Assembly (NCBI GenBank): GCA_910586015.1
Contig: CAJUGJ010000008.1
Location: 66,074-130,073 of the forward strand
Length of the DNA stretch: 64,000 nt
Direction: 5' to 3'
DNA from: an uncultured Lachnospiraceae bacterium
GTDB lineage: Bacteria; Bacillota; Clostridia; Lachnospirales; Lachnospiraceae
The notes beneath the pieces were generated by a model that had not been told where the DNA came from, did no database searches, and saw only the letters and a program-made list of their open reading frames with translations. A program made the translations under genes and the position numbers. Of the stretch, positions 9,917 to 17,058 are shown piece after piece. Position 1 is the stretch's first letter, and each line of letters begins with the position of its first letter.

Positions 9917-11482
9917 ATGAAAGGCGATAAGACAATTCTTACAATAAAGGACTTATCTATTGGTTTTGAAACGAAAAAAGGATTATTACAAGTAACGGAT
10001 AGGATCTCATTTCAATTAAAGGAAGGAGAAATTCTTGGATTAGTGGGAGAATCTGGTTCTGGAAAAAGTGTGACAGCATTAGCAATTATGGGGCTTTTAG
10101 AAAAAAAAGCACATATTTTATCAGGAAGTATTCAATTTTTAGGAAAAGAACTAAATGGTTGTTCACAAAAAGAGTATGAAAATCTGCGTGGGGAACAGAT
10201 GGCAATGGTCTTTCAAGAGCCAATGACTTCATTAAATCCTGTTCTTACAATTGGCAATCAGGCAGAAGAAATGTTACTATTACATGACAAAAAAAGTGAT
10301 CCAACAAAACGAAAACAAAAAGTGCTAGAACTATTTGAAAAGACAGGATTGACACAGGGAGAATCACTATATGAAAAGTATCCCCATCAACTTTCAGGTG
10401 GAATGAGACAGAGAGTTATGTTAGCTACAGCCATGCTTTGTAGACCAAAACTTTTGATTGCAGATGAGCCAACAACTGCTTTAGATGTTACGTTACAGGC
10501 AAAAATACTAGAGTTAATTCAAAAACTCAATACAGAATATAAAACAGCAGTCTTATTTATTTCTCATGATTTAGGGGTTATAAAAAAGTTATGTAAAAAG
10601 GCTTTCGTTCTCTATCAGGGTAAATGTGTAGAACAGGGAATGACAGAAGAATTATTTATTCATCCAAAACAGGAATATACAAAGCAATTATTAAGTGCAT
10701 CTGTTGGAAAAGATTATAAGGTAAGTAAACAAAAAGATTCTATTTTACTATCTGTAAAAAATTTAAGTGTATTTTATCCAAAACAGACGAAAACATTTTT
10801 TTCAAAGAAGGCGAAAAAACAAGTAGTAAATGAAGTTTCTTTTGAAATATATCAAGGAGAAACATTAGGGATTGTAGGAGAGAGCGGAAGCGGAAAATCC
10901 ACTCTTGCTAAAGCTTTGTCAGGACTACTTACTGATTACACAGGAGAGATTATCTATCGTGGCAGAGAAAAATTACAGCCACGAATGGTATTTCAAGATC
11001 CCTATGGAAGTTTAAATCCTTCAAAATCCATTGGATGGTTATTAGAAGAACCCCTACGTTTACAAAAAAAATCAGATTCCAGTCAATATAATAGACAACA
11101 GGCAGAACAAATGCTTCAAAAAACAGGACTTCCTATAGAGTTTTATGGAAGGTATCCCAAAGCATTAAGTGGTGGACAGCGACAGCGTACAGCGATAGCA
11201 ATGGCATTGATGACAAAACCAGAATTTCTTATTTTAGATGAGCCTGTTTCTGCTTTAGATGTAACGGTTCAGGAACAAATTTTAAGCTTACTTGCGAAAC
11301 TAAGAGAAGAATTTAATCTAACCTATCTGTTTATTTCTCATGATTTATCTGTAATTCGCAGATTTTGTGATAGGATCTGTGTTATGTATCAAGGAAAAAT
11401 TGTAGAAAGTAAAAAGACAGAAATACTTTTTAGACAACCTGAAAATGAGTATACAAAACAACTCTTAGATGCTATGTTATAA
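9917..11482 (+). CDS. Fused double ATPase of the peptide/nickel ABC importer (DppD-DppF type)
   Basis: A 521-aa protein with two ABC ATPase domains in one chain. The first spans about 8-250 (Walker A GESGSGKSV, signature LSGGMRQR, Walker B LLIADEP). The second spans about 270-521 (Walker A GESGSGKST, signature LSGGQRQR, Walker B LILDEP). In many bacteria these are two separate genes; fused forms such as GsiA/YejF are also known. Both halves keep complete catalytic motifs. The usual C-terminal oligopeptide-HPY extensions look short. It energises the importer encoded just upstream. Confidence 0.93.
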   Translation: MKGDKTILTIKDLSIGFETKKGLLQVTDRISFQLKEGEILGLVGESGSGKSVTALAIMGLLEKKAHILSGSIQFLGKELNGCSQKEYENLRGEQMAMVFQEPMTSLNPVLTIGNQAEEMLLLHDKKSDPTKRKQKVLELFEKTGLTQGESLYEKYPHQLSGGMRQRVMLATAMLCRPKLLIADEPTTALDVTLQAKILELIQKLNTEYKTAVLFISHDLGVIKKLCKKAFVLYQGKCVEQGMTEELFIHPKQEYTKQLLSASVGKDYKVSKQKDSILLSVKNLSVFYPKQTKTFFSKKAKKQVVNEVSFEIYQGETLGIVGESGSGKSTLAKALSGLLTDYTGEIIYRGREKLQPRMVFQDPYGSLNPSKSIGWLLEEPLRLQKKSDSSQYNRQQAEQMLQKTGLPIEFYGRYPKALSGGQRQRTAIAMALMTKPEFLILDEPVSALDVTVQEQILSLLAKLREEFNLTYLFISHDLSVIRRFCDRICVMYQGKIVESKKTEILFRQPENEYTKQLLDAML

Positions 11483-11509
11483 TAATAGAACGAATTATTT
11501 TTTATGAAC

Positions 11510-11555
11510 ATAGCTAATTCCTGTCATGACTTTAGTTGTGAGAGGAGTTAGCTAT
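11510..11555 (+). terminator. Hairpin terminator after the importer operon
   Basis: ATAGCTAATTCCT (11510-11522) pairs with AGGAGTTAGCTAT (11543-11555) with one G-U pair and a 20-base loop. It closes the importer operon. The T-rich tail is weak (CATAATTTT). Confidence 0.6.
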
Positions 11556-11828
11556 TCATAATTTTAAAACGTCACAAAAATATAGTATATTCTGTACATT
11601 TTAAAACACATATGTTAAAATATACATATCGATCGAAATGTATAAATGGAAACATCTGGTGTTTGAGTAACTATATAAAACTTTCCAAGCTGGGAATGGT
11701 GAAAATCAATAATCAATTACAAACAAAAGAAAAAATATCTGTTTTTTTTGTGTATAATGTTGTATAATAAAAAAGAAGGGGTAAAAAAGAGTTTGAATTG
11801 CCGATAGCGGCGAAGGATTGGAGGTATT
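11556..11828 (+). promoter_or_regulatory. Non-coding region before the CheX-like gene with sigma-A-like and sigma-28-like promoters
   Basis: The 346 bases between the importer and the CheX-like gene hold no supported gene. Two TATAAT boxes ten bases apart (11753-11758 and 11763-11768) suggest sigma-A starts. A separate sigma-28-type promoter lies closer to the gene and is listed on its own. The stretch 11583-11750 is AT-rich and shows no riboswitch I recognise. Confidence 0.5.
11782..11807 (+). promoter_or_regulatory. Sigma-28 (SigD/FliA)-type promoter
   Basis: TAAA (11782-11785), a 14-base spacer, then GCCGATAG (11800-11807). This matches the flagellar/chemotaxis consensus TAAA-N14-16-GCCGATAA at all but the last base. 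The start site would fall about 10-15 bases before ATG 11829, just upstream of GGAGG. The gene behind it is a chemotaxis-type protein, which supports the reading. Confidence 0.7.
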
Positions 11829-12752
11829 ATGTTCGAACAATTTTTTGGGAATTACCTGGTTGGGAGAGGGAAATTGTCAAAAGAAGAACTAAACCGGGTA
11901 ATACAAAAGCAAAAGGAGACCAGAGCCAAACTTGGACTGATCGCCGTAGCAGAAAAACTTTTGACAGCACAAGAAGCAGAAGAGGTAAATGAAATTCAAG
12001 GTAGATTAGATCGGCGCTTTGGGGATATTGCCGTAGATAAGGGATTTCTGACTGCCAAGCAGGTAGAGCATTTATTAAACCTACAAGGCAATCCATATCT
12101 TTGCTTTGTGCAGAGTATAACTGAAGCAGGATTTATGACTGTTGAGGAGGTGGAAGCGGAACTCGCGAATTACCAAGAAGAGAACGGTTTTACTATGACA
12201 GATATGGAAGCATTAAAAAGTGGTGATGTAGATCGAATTGCTCCACTTTTTATTCCAGATTGGCATGTATTATATTTTGAGTATATTACTCTTACATTTC
12301 GTATGATTAGCAGAATTTTACATATACCATTTTATTTCGGAAAGGTAAGAAAGCAAACGGAATATGAAATTGAGTGTATGGGAGTTCAAGAGTTAAAAGG
12401 TGCTCATGATTTATTTGCCGGATTGTCTGGTAAAAACAATAATTTACTTGTTATAGCAGAAAATTTTGCAAGAGAGAAATTTGAAGGAGTAAATGATGAT
12501 GCCTTTGATGCAGTTTGTGAATTTATAAACTGTATTAATGGAATGTTTGCTTCTAACTTGAGTGGAAGAAACATAGACTTAGAAATATGTGTTCCTTGTT
12601 GGTATCAAAACCGAATCTTAAGTTCCAAAAATCAGTTTTATGTTGTACCCCTCTATTTTGACGACAAGGAAGTTGATCTGGTAGTTGCGATTGATATCGC
12701 ATATGATATAATTGATCCAAAATGTGAAGAACCAACCGAGTTAAAGGGTTAG
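11829..12752 (+). CDS. CheX/CheC-like phosphatase-domain protein with four MshEN-like N-terminal repeats
   Basis: A 307-aa soluble protein. The first ~125 residues hold four similar ~24-residue units, each of the pattern 'FG..-V..G.LS..E...-..Q', starting near residues 6, 35, 65 and 90. This resembles the half-repeats of the MshEN/T2SSE N-terminal domain, which in some proteins binds cyclic di-GMP. The C-terminal half resembles CheX/CheC: Asp227-x3-Glu231-x2-Asn234 followed by Pro256 fits the family signature for dephosphorylating CheY-P. It is followed by cheY. The role as a CheY-P phosphatase is inference from the motif and neighbour; cyclic di-GMP binding is more speculative. Confidence 0.75.
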   Translation: MFEQFFGNYLVGRGKLSKEELNRVIQKQKETRAKLGLIAVAEKLLTAQEAEEVNEIQGRLDRRFGDIAVDKGFLTAKQVEHLLNLQGNPYLCFVQSITEAGFMTVEEVEAELANYQEENGFTMTDMEALKSGDVDRIAPLFIPDWHVLYFEYITLTFRMISRILHIPFYFGKVRKQTEYEIECMGVQELKGAHDLFAGLSGKNNNLLVIAENFAREKFEGVNDDAFDAVCEFINCINGMFASNLSGRNIDLEICVPCWYQNRILSSKNQFYVVPLYFDDKEVDLVVAIDIAYDIIDPKCEEPTELKG

Positions 12753-12844
12753 GGGGATATCCGCAGTGTCTAAGCAAAGAAGAGTAATATTAAAAATAGG
12801 CAGAGTTTGCAGCGAAAGATTGAACAAAGGAGATGAGAAGGGTT

Positions 12845-13207
12845 ATGGCAAAGATATTAATTGTGGATGATTCTAGAACATCTAGGCGGATGTTAAGAGA
12901 AATGTTACAAGGGTTAGGACATGAGGTAATCGGTGAAGCAACCAATGGACAAGAAGCGGTAGTTTGTTTTAAAGATTATCAGCCAGATATTGTAACATTG
13001 GATATTACAATGCCTATCCTAGATGGAATTGACGCATTAAAGCAGATCATAGCGATTGATCCAAGTGCCAAAGTGATTATGGTTACTGCTGCAGGACAAA
13101 AGAGTAAAATTTTAGAGGCCATTAAAGCGGGAGCTTCCGATTATGTTGTAAAACCAATGACAAAAGAACAGCTTGCCTTAGCCTTAGAAGGTGTGTTGAA
13201 GAATTAA
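12845..13207 (+). CDS. cheY: CheY-like single-domain response regulator
   Basis: A 120-aa stand-alone receiver: acidic pair in LIVDDSR, phospho-Asp in TLDITMPILDG, Thr/Ala in VTAAG, and Lys in VKPM. CheY-P normally binds the flagellar motor switch. The start is ATG 12845 with AAAGGAG (about 12826-12832) before it; the in-frame ATG 12833 would sit directly on that site. It lies 92 bases after the CheX-like gene, whose phosphatase motif suggests it acts on this receiver. It could be a paralogue serving another pathway, because the main che operon is not in the window. Confidence 0.85.
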   Translation: MAKILIVDDSRTSRRMLREMLQGLGHEVIGEATNGQEAVVCFKDYQPDIVTLDITMPILDGIDALKQIIAIDPSAKVIMVTAAGQKSKILEAIKAGASDYVVKPMTKEQLALALEGVLKN

Positions 13208-13225
13208 TTGTAATGAATAATTTTG

Positions 13226-13299
13226 AAGCTGTCGTATTAAGAATAGAAGATATAAGATTAAATTTTCTTGTATCTGATTTTCCTAGTTCGACAGCTTTT
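13226..13299 (+). terminator. Long hairpin terminator after cheY
   Basis: AAGCTGTCG (13226-13234) pairs with CGACAGCTT (13289-13297), followed by Ts. The 54-base interior can fold again, with AGATATA facing TATCT. It shares the AGCTGTCG core with the terminator at 2257-2290. Confidence 0.65.
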
Positions 13300-13334
13300 T
13301 GCTATAAGATAAAACAGTAATTAGGAGAAAACAG

Positions 13335-13613
13335 ATGGAATATATTACAGAAGAAAATTTATGGCAAGTAATAACAAAACATCAAGGAGAAACGTTTTAT
13401 ACAGCAAAACAACTTCCCTTCATCTATCAGGTAAAAGGGGGAGAATTTTTTACAGAGCGTAAAAAAAAATCGATTACAAAAGCTACGTTTGAAAAAGCTT
13501 ATAAAAAAATAAAAGAAGATACAGAACATAAAATTACAGGTCCAAAGGCGCTTAACTGTTTCGGTGCACCTTATATTTGGGCTGTATTTAAAACTTTAGA
13601 AATTGTAAAATAA
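13335..13613 (+). CDS. Small conserved protein of unknown function
   Basis: A 92-aa soluble protein with start ATG 13335 after AGGAG. It is rich in Lys and aromatic residues. It contains TFYTAKQLPF, then a basic KKKSITKATFEKAYKKI segment, and ends with GPKALNCFGAPYIWAVF. I recall similar short proteins as conserved in Clostridia, but I know no function. There is no signal peptide or membrane helix. The basic middle would fit nucleic-acid binding, which is only a guess. It sits alone between the cheY terminator and a small terminator. Confidence 0.75.
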   Translation: MEYITEENLWQVITKHQGETFYTAKQLPFIYQVKGGEFFTERKKKSITKATFEKAYKKIKEDTEHKITGPKALNCFGAPYIWAVFKTLEIVK

Positions 13614-13643
13614 AAAATCTTATTTCTATATTTCTTTTTTTCT

Positions 13644-13669
13644 ATAGATTGTCTAAATAATCTATTTTT
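13644..13669 (+). terminator. Short Rho-independent terminator
   Basis: ATAGATT (13644-13650) pairs with AATCTAT (13659-13665) and is followed by TTTTC. It separates the 92-residue protein from the sporulation operon. Confidence 0.6.
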
Positions 13670-13699
13670 CAAATTATTTCATTCATGTATAAATTGGAA

Positions 13700-13728
13700 G
13701 AATAGTCAAGCCAAAAGGAAACATACTA
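13700..13728 (+). promoter_or_regulatory. Sigma-G-type promoter of the spoVA operon
   Basis: GAATA (13700-13704), a 17-base spacer, then CATACTA (13722-13728). This is a full match to the forespore sigma-G consensus (GHATR, 17-18 bases, CATNNTA). It lies about 33 bases before the 46-residue ORF and in front of spoVAA, which is known to be a sigma-G operon in Bacillus. Confidence 0.78.
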
Positions 13729-13760
13729 GGAATAAACCAGATAGAAAGGAAGGTTCTAGT

Positions 13761-13901
13761 ATGATAAAACAAAGAAATGTTATTTTTTTGGTGGCAATTC
13801 TTGCAGCAGTTGTTCTTGTAATTGGTTTATGCTGCTTTTATAATCAGGAAACGAAACAAGTAATGGAAGGAACTTTAGTAAATGCAGGAACTCGAATTTA
13901 A
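13761..13901 (+). CDS. 46-residue single-pass membrane protein, first ORF of the spoVA operon
   Basis: ATG 13761 follows AAGGAAGG. The short protein has a basic start (MIKQRN), one strong hydrophobic helix at about 8-27 that includes two Cys, and a polar tail ending NAGTRI. It starts right after the sigma-G-type promoter and ends 22 bases before spoVAA, so it would be the first gene translated in the forespore from that transcript. I do not recognise a family. It may be a genuine small spore-membrane protein or a translated leader. The ribosome site and operon position support translation. Confidence 0.6.
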   Translation: MIKQRNVIFLVAILAAVVLVIGLCCFYNQETKQVMEGTLVNAGTRI

Positions 13902-13923
13902 CTTTTGGAAATAGGGGGCTGCA

Positions 13924-14553
13924 ATGACACAACAGACCGTTTATATTAAAGCAGAACAATGTAGCGTTGTAACAAATAAAAAAGTTTTCTTAGAAGATGT
14001 TGTAACAATTTATGGTTCGGATAAAAAGTTAGTAAAGGAATTATCAAACGAAGTTCTTATGGTAGTAACAGAAGAAAAGAAAAAAAAATATATATTTTCA
14101 ATTTTAAAGATTATTGAATTGTTACAAAAACAGCATCCCAATTTGACAGTAACTAATCTTGGAGAAACTGATCTAATTGTGGAATATATTCCTCCAAGTA
14201 AAAAAAATATGGTTTTAGAATGGATTAAAACTATCTTTGTATGTTTAGCAGTCTTTTTTGGAGGGGCATTTGCCATTATGACTTTTAATGAAGATGTCAG
14301 TACAACAAAAGTATTTGATCTTTTCTATGAATTAGTTATGGGAAATCCAGCAACAGGAGGAAGTATTTTAGAGATCTCTTATTCAATTGGAATTCCTATT
14401 GGAATTATTGTATTTTTTAATCATTTCTCTAAGATTAAGATTAATTCTGATCCAACACCATTACAAGTTCAGCTTAGACTTTATGAACAGGATGAAAATA
14501 CTGCCATTATTAAAAATGCTTCCAGAGAGAAAAAAACAATCGATGTAAATTAA
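13924..14553 (+). CDS. spoVAA: Stage V sporulation protein AA
   Basis: A 209-aa protein. It has a soluble N-terminal half (about 1-95; beta/alpha pattern) and then two or three hydrophobic segments (about 98-120 and 145-165). This matches SpoVAA in length and layout. In Bacillus the SpoVA proteins form the inner-membrane channel that moves calcium-dipicolinate into the forespore and out at germination. It is followed by spoVAB, VAC, VAD and VAE in the classical order. Expression from the sigma-G-type promoter at 13700 is likely. Confidence 0.88.
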   Translation: MTQQTVYIKAEQCSVVTNKKVFLEDVVTIYGSDKKLVKELSNEVLMVVTEEKKKKYIFSILKIIELLQKQHPNLTVTNLGETDLIVEYIPPSKKNMVLEWIKTIFVCLAVFFGGAFAIMTFNEDVSTTKVFDLFYELVMGNPATGGSILEISYSIGIPIGIIVFFNHFSKIKINSDPTPLQVQLRLYEQDENTAIIKNASREKKTIDVN

Positions 14554-14579
14554 GAGTGATAAAAGGAAGGAAATGATAC

Positions 14580-14999
14580 ATGATAGCACAAAAGATTTTA
14601 CTGTGTTTTATTGGTCTAACGGCAGGAAGTATGGTAGCAGCAGGAGTCTTTGCTTTTATTACATTAATTGGAGTAGTAACTCGATTAGCAGCACGAACAA
14701 AAACAGTAAAACACATCATGTTATATGAAGATATGGTAGTTCTTGGGGGTACATTAGGAAATATACTGACAATATTTGAGTGGAAAATTCCTGTAGGTGC
14801 ATGGCTATTATGTCTGTTTGGTCTATTTTCAGGAATTTACATTGGATGTCAGGCAGTTGCACTTGCAGAGGCATTAAAAGTGATACCTGTTTTTGCAAAA
14901 CGAATTCAGTTAAAAGTAGGACTTTCTCTGATTATTCTTATTTTAGCTATTGGAAAAGGACTTGGAGCATTGTGGCAGTTATATTTTAATTGGAAATGA
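14580..14999 (+). CDS. spoVAB: Stage V sporulation protein AB
   Basis: A 139-aa integral membrane protein with about four helices, containing the conserved-looking segment YIGCQAVALAEALKVIPVFAKR split over the third loop and fourth helix. Its length and position between spoVAA and spoVAC identify it. It starts at ATG 14580 after GGAAGG. It is a component of the SpoVA dipicolinate-transport complex of the spore inner membrane. Confidence 0.88.
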   Translation: MIAQKILLCFIGLTAGSMVAAGVFAFITLIGVVTRLAARTKTVKHIMLYEDMVVLGGTLGNILTIFEWKIPVGAWLLCLFGLFSGIYIGCQAVALAEALKVIPVFAKRIQLKVGLSLIILILAIGKGLGALWQLYFNWK

Positions 15000-15012
15000 A
15001 AGGAGGATTTTC

Positions 15013-15513
15013 ATGGAAAAGGATTTAAAAAAGGTAACAGCAGCACAAGTTTCACAGGAAACAGAATCAGAGAAGAAAAAGGCTTTATATAATCAGTATG
15101 TTGGACAGATGACACCAAAACACAGTTGGTTTAAAAATTTGTGCAGAGCATGGTTAATTGGAGGACTGATTTGTGTACTTGGACAGGCACTTACAAATCT
15201 GTTTATATCACAAGATATGCAAAAGGATCAGGCGGCTGCTTATACTACTATTTGTCTAATTTTACTTGCTATTATTTTTACTGGATTTGGATGGTATCAA
15301 AGATTAGCAAAATTTGCAGGAGCAGGAAGTGTTGTGCCAATTACTGGCTTTGCTAATTCTGTTGCAGCGCCTGCGATTGAATTTAAGAAAGAAGGACAAG
15401 TCTTTGGTATTGGATGTAAAATATTTAATATTGCAGGACCTGTAATTTTATATGGAATTTTTTCTTCGTGGCTGTTAGGAGTTATTTATTGGATTTGGAC
15501 ATTATTTCAATAA
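15013..15513 (+). CDS. spoVAC: Stage V sporulation protein AC
   Basis: A 166-aa membrane protein with a polar N-terminus of about 45 residues and about four helices. The motif GAGSVVPITGFANSVAAPAIE is typical of the SpoVAC/SpoVAEb fold. In B. subtilis SpoVAC can act as a mechanosensitive channel that releases dipicolinate. ATG 15013 follows AGGAGG, and a longer in-frame reading back to 14950 would overlap spoVAB with no ribosome site. It sits 13 bases after spoVAB. Confidence 0.92.
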   Translation: MEKDLKKVTAAQVSQETESEKKKALYNQYVGQMTPKHSWFKNLCRAWLIGGLICVLGQALTNLFISQDMQKDQAAAYTTICLILLAIIFTGFGWYQRLAKFAGAGSVVPITGFANSVAAPAIEFKKEGQVFGIGCKIFNIAGPVILYGIFSSWLLGVIYWIWTLFQ

Positions 15514-15553
15514 ATAAGAAAACTTACAGTTAATTACAACATGGAGGTTAAAA

Positions 15554-16597
15554 ATGGAAAAGAAATTGAATAAAAGAAAAGGAAGTCAGAGCTTAGAATT
15601 TACAAATCCTCCGGTTATTTTATCAACAGCTTGTGTTGTAGGAAAGAAAGAAGGGGAAGGACCATTAGGGGCTTATTTTGATCAAATAGAAGAAGATCCT
15701 ATGTTTGGAGGAAAAACATGGGAAGATGCAGAAAGTAAAATGATGTTTCGAACTGCAAATTTAGCATTAAAAAAGGCAAAGTTAGAAAGTAAAAATATTC
15801 GTTATTTAGTTGGTGGAGATCTGTTAGGACAATTAATTGCGACTTCATTTGGAGTAGAAAGTTTAGAAATTCCTCTGATCGGAGTGTATGGAGCATGTTC
15901 AACTATGGGAGAATCTCTAGCAGTAGCATCTGTTTTAGTGGACGGAGGATATGCAGATAGAGCAATGGCAATCACTTCAAGTCACTTTGCAGGTGCAGAA
16001 AAACAATTTCGATTTCCACTTGCCTATGGAAACCAAAGACCACTTGCTGCAACTTGGACAGTAACTGGAAGTGGGGCAGTAATTTTAGGTGATGAAACGA
16101 ATACTGTTTTATATTCTGGTCATAAAGTACATGTTCGAGCTGTGACCTTTGGAAAAATTGTAGATTATGGTGTCAAAGACTCTATGAATATGGGGGCGTG
16201 TATGGCTCCTGCCGCTTCAAGTGTGATTGCTGCTCATCTAAGAGATTTTAATTTAATTCCAGCATATTATGATAAAATTGTAACAGGCGATTTAGGAAGT
16301 GTAGGAAAAGATATTCTTATCGATTTAATGCGACAGGAAGGATATGATATTTCTAAAAATCATATGGATTGTGGGATTGAGATCTATGATCCAGAAGTTC
16401 AAGATACCCACTCTGGCGGCAGCGGTTGTGGGTGTAGTGCAGCAACACTTTGTGGATATCTAATGAATCATTTAAAAGAAGGCAAATGGAAAAGAATCTT
16501 ATTTGTGCCTACAGGAGCATTACTTTCTCCTGTAAGCTTTAATGAAGGACAAAGTGTTCCAGGAATTGCACATGCAGTTGTTTTGGAGGCAGTATAG
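15554..16597 (+). CDS. spoVAD: Stage V sporulation protein AD
   Basis: A 347-aa soluble protein with a thiolase/ketoacyl-synthase-like fold (GDLLGQLI, VYGACSTMGESLAVAS, and a C-terminal GCGCSAATLCGY). In Bacillus, SpoVAD binds dipicolinic acid on the spore inner membrane. The Cys in GACSTM sits where ketoacyl synthases have their active-site Cys. It follows spoVAC by 40 bases, with GGAGG before ATG 15554. Confidence 0.94.
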   Translation: MEKKLNKRKGSQSLEFTNPPVILSTACVVGKKEGEGPLGAYFDQIEEDPMFGGKTWEDAESKMMFRTANLALKKAKLESKNIRYLVGGDLLGQLIATSFGVESLEIPLIGVYGACSTMGESLAVASVLVDGGYADRAMAITSSHFAGAEKQFRFPLAYGNQRPLAATWTVTGSGAVILGDETNTVLYSGHKVHVRAVTFGKIVDYGVKDSMNMGACMAPAASSVIAAHLRDFNLIPAYYDKIVTGDLGSVGKDILIDLMRQEGYDISKNHMDCGIEIYDPEVQDTHSGGSGCGCSAATLCGYLMNHLKEGKWKRILFVPTGALLSPVSFNEGQSVPGIAHAVVLEAV

Positions 16598-16606
16598 GAG
16601 GAGTTT

Positions 16607-16963
16607 ATGGATTATTTGATAGCATTTTTAGTTGGTGGAGCAATCTGTGCCGCAGTACAGATTTTAATGGATAACACAAAACTGATGCCAGGAAGGATTA
16701 TGGTTATTTTAGTCTGTCTTGGAACACTACTTGGATTTTTAGGCATTTATGAACCCTTTGCCCAATGGGCAGGAGCAGGAGCAAGTGTTCCCTTGGTCGG
16801 CTTCGGAAACACTTTGGCAAAAGGAATGAAAAAGGCAATTGATGAAGAAGGAATGATAGGATTATTTAAAGGTGGATTTACTGCTTCTGCGGTTGGAATC
16901 TCGGCTGCTTTAATCTTTGGATATCTATCTTCTCTGATCTTTTCTCCAAAAATGAAAAAATAA
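16607..16963 (+). CDS. spoVAE: Stage V sporulation protein AE (SpoVAEb type)
   Basis: A 118-aa membrane protein with about four helices and the motif GAGASVPLVGFGNTLAKG, related to SpoVAC. It is the last gene of the operon and starts 9 bases after spoVAD behind AGGAGG. No spoVAEa or spoVAF follows; the operon ends at a terminator before the convergent PBP gene. It is probably a channel subunit with SpoVAC. Confidence 0.92.
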   Translation: MDYLIAFLVGGAICAAVQILMDNTKLMPGRIMVILVCLGTLLGFLGIYEPFAQWAGAGASVPLVGFGNTLAKGMKKAIDEEGMIGLFKGGFTASAVGISAALIFGYLSSLIFSPKMKK

Positions 16964-17015
16964 AACCATATGAAAGTATTTTTATGGGGATTCTCAAAGC
17001 AGATACCCTTTTATA

Positions 17016-17056
17016 AAAAAAGAAAGCTCCCTTTTTTAAAGAGAACTTTCTTTTTT
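17016..17056. terminator. Bidirectional terminator between spoVAE and the PBP gene
   Basis: A 19-base arm at 17016-17034 pairs with 17038-17056 (core GAAAG/CTTTC, some G-U pairs) with a 3-base loop. A-runs and T-runs flank both sides, so it can end both convergent transcripts. Confidence 0.8.
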
Positions 17057-17058
17057 CG

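Noticed and set aside
11583..11780. Riboswitch-like leader (cyclic di-GMP or other) before the CheX-like gene
   Set aside because: The bases do not fit any riboswitch core I know; only promoters can be supported.
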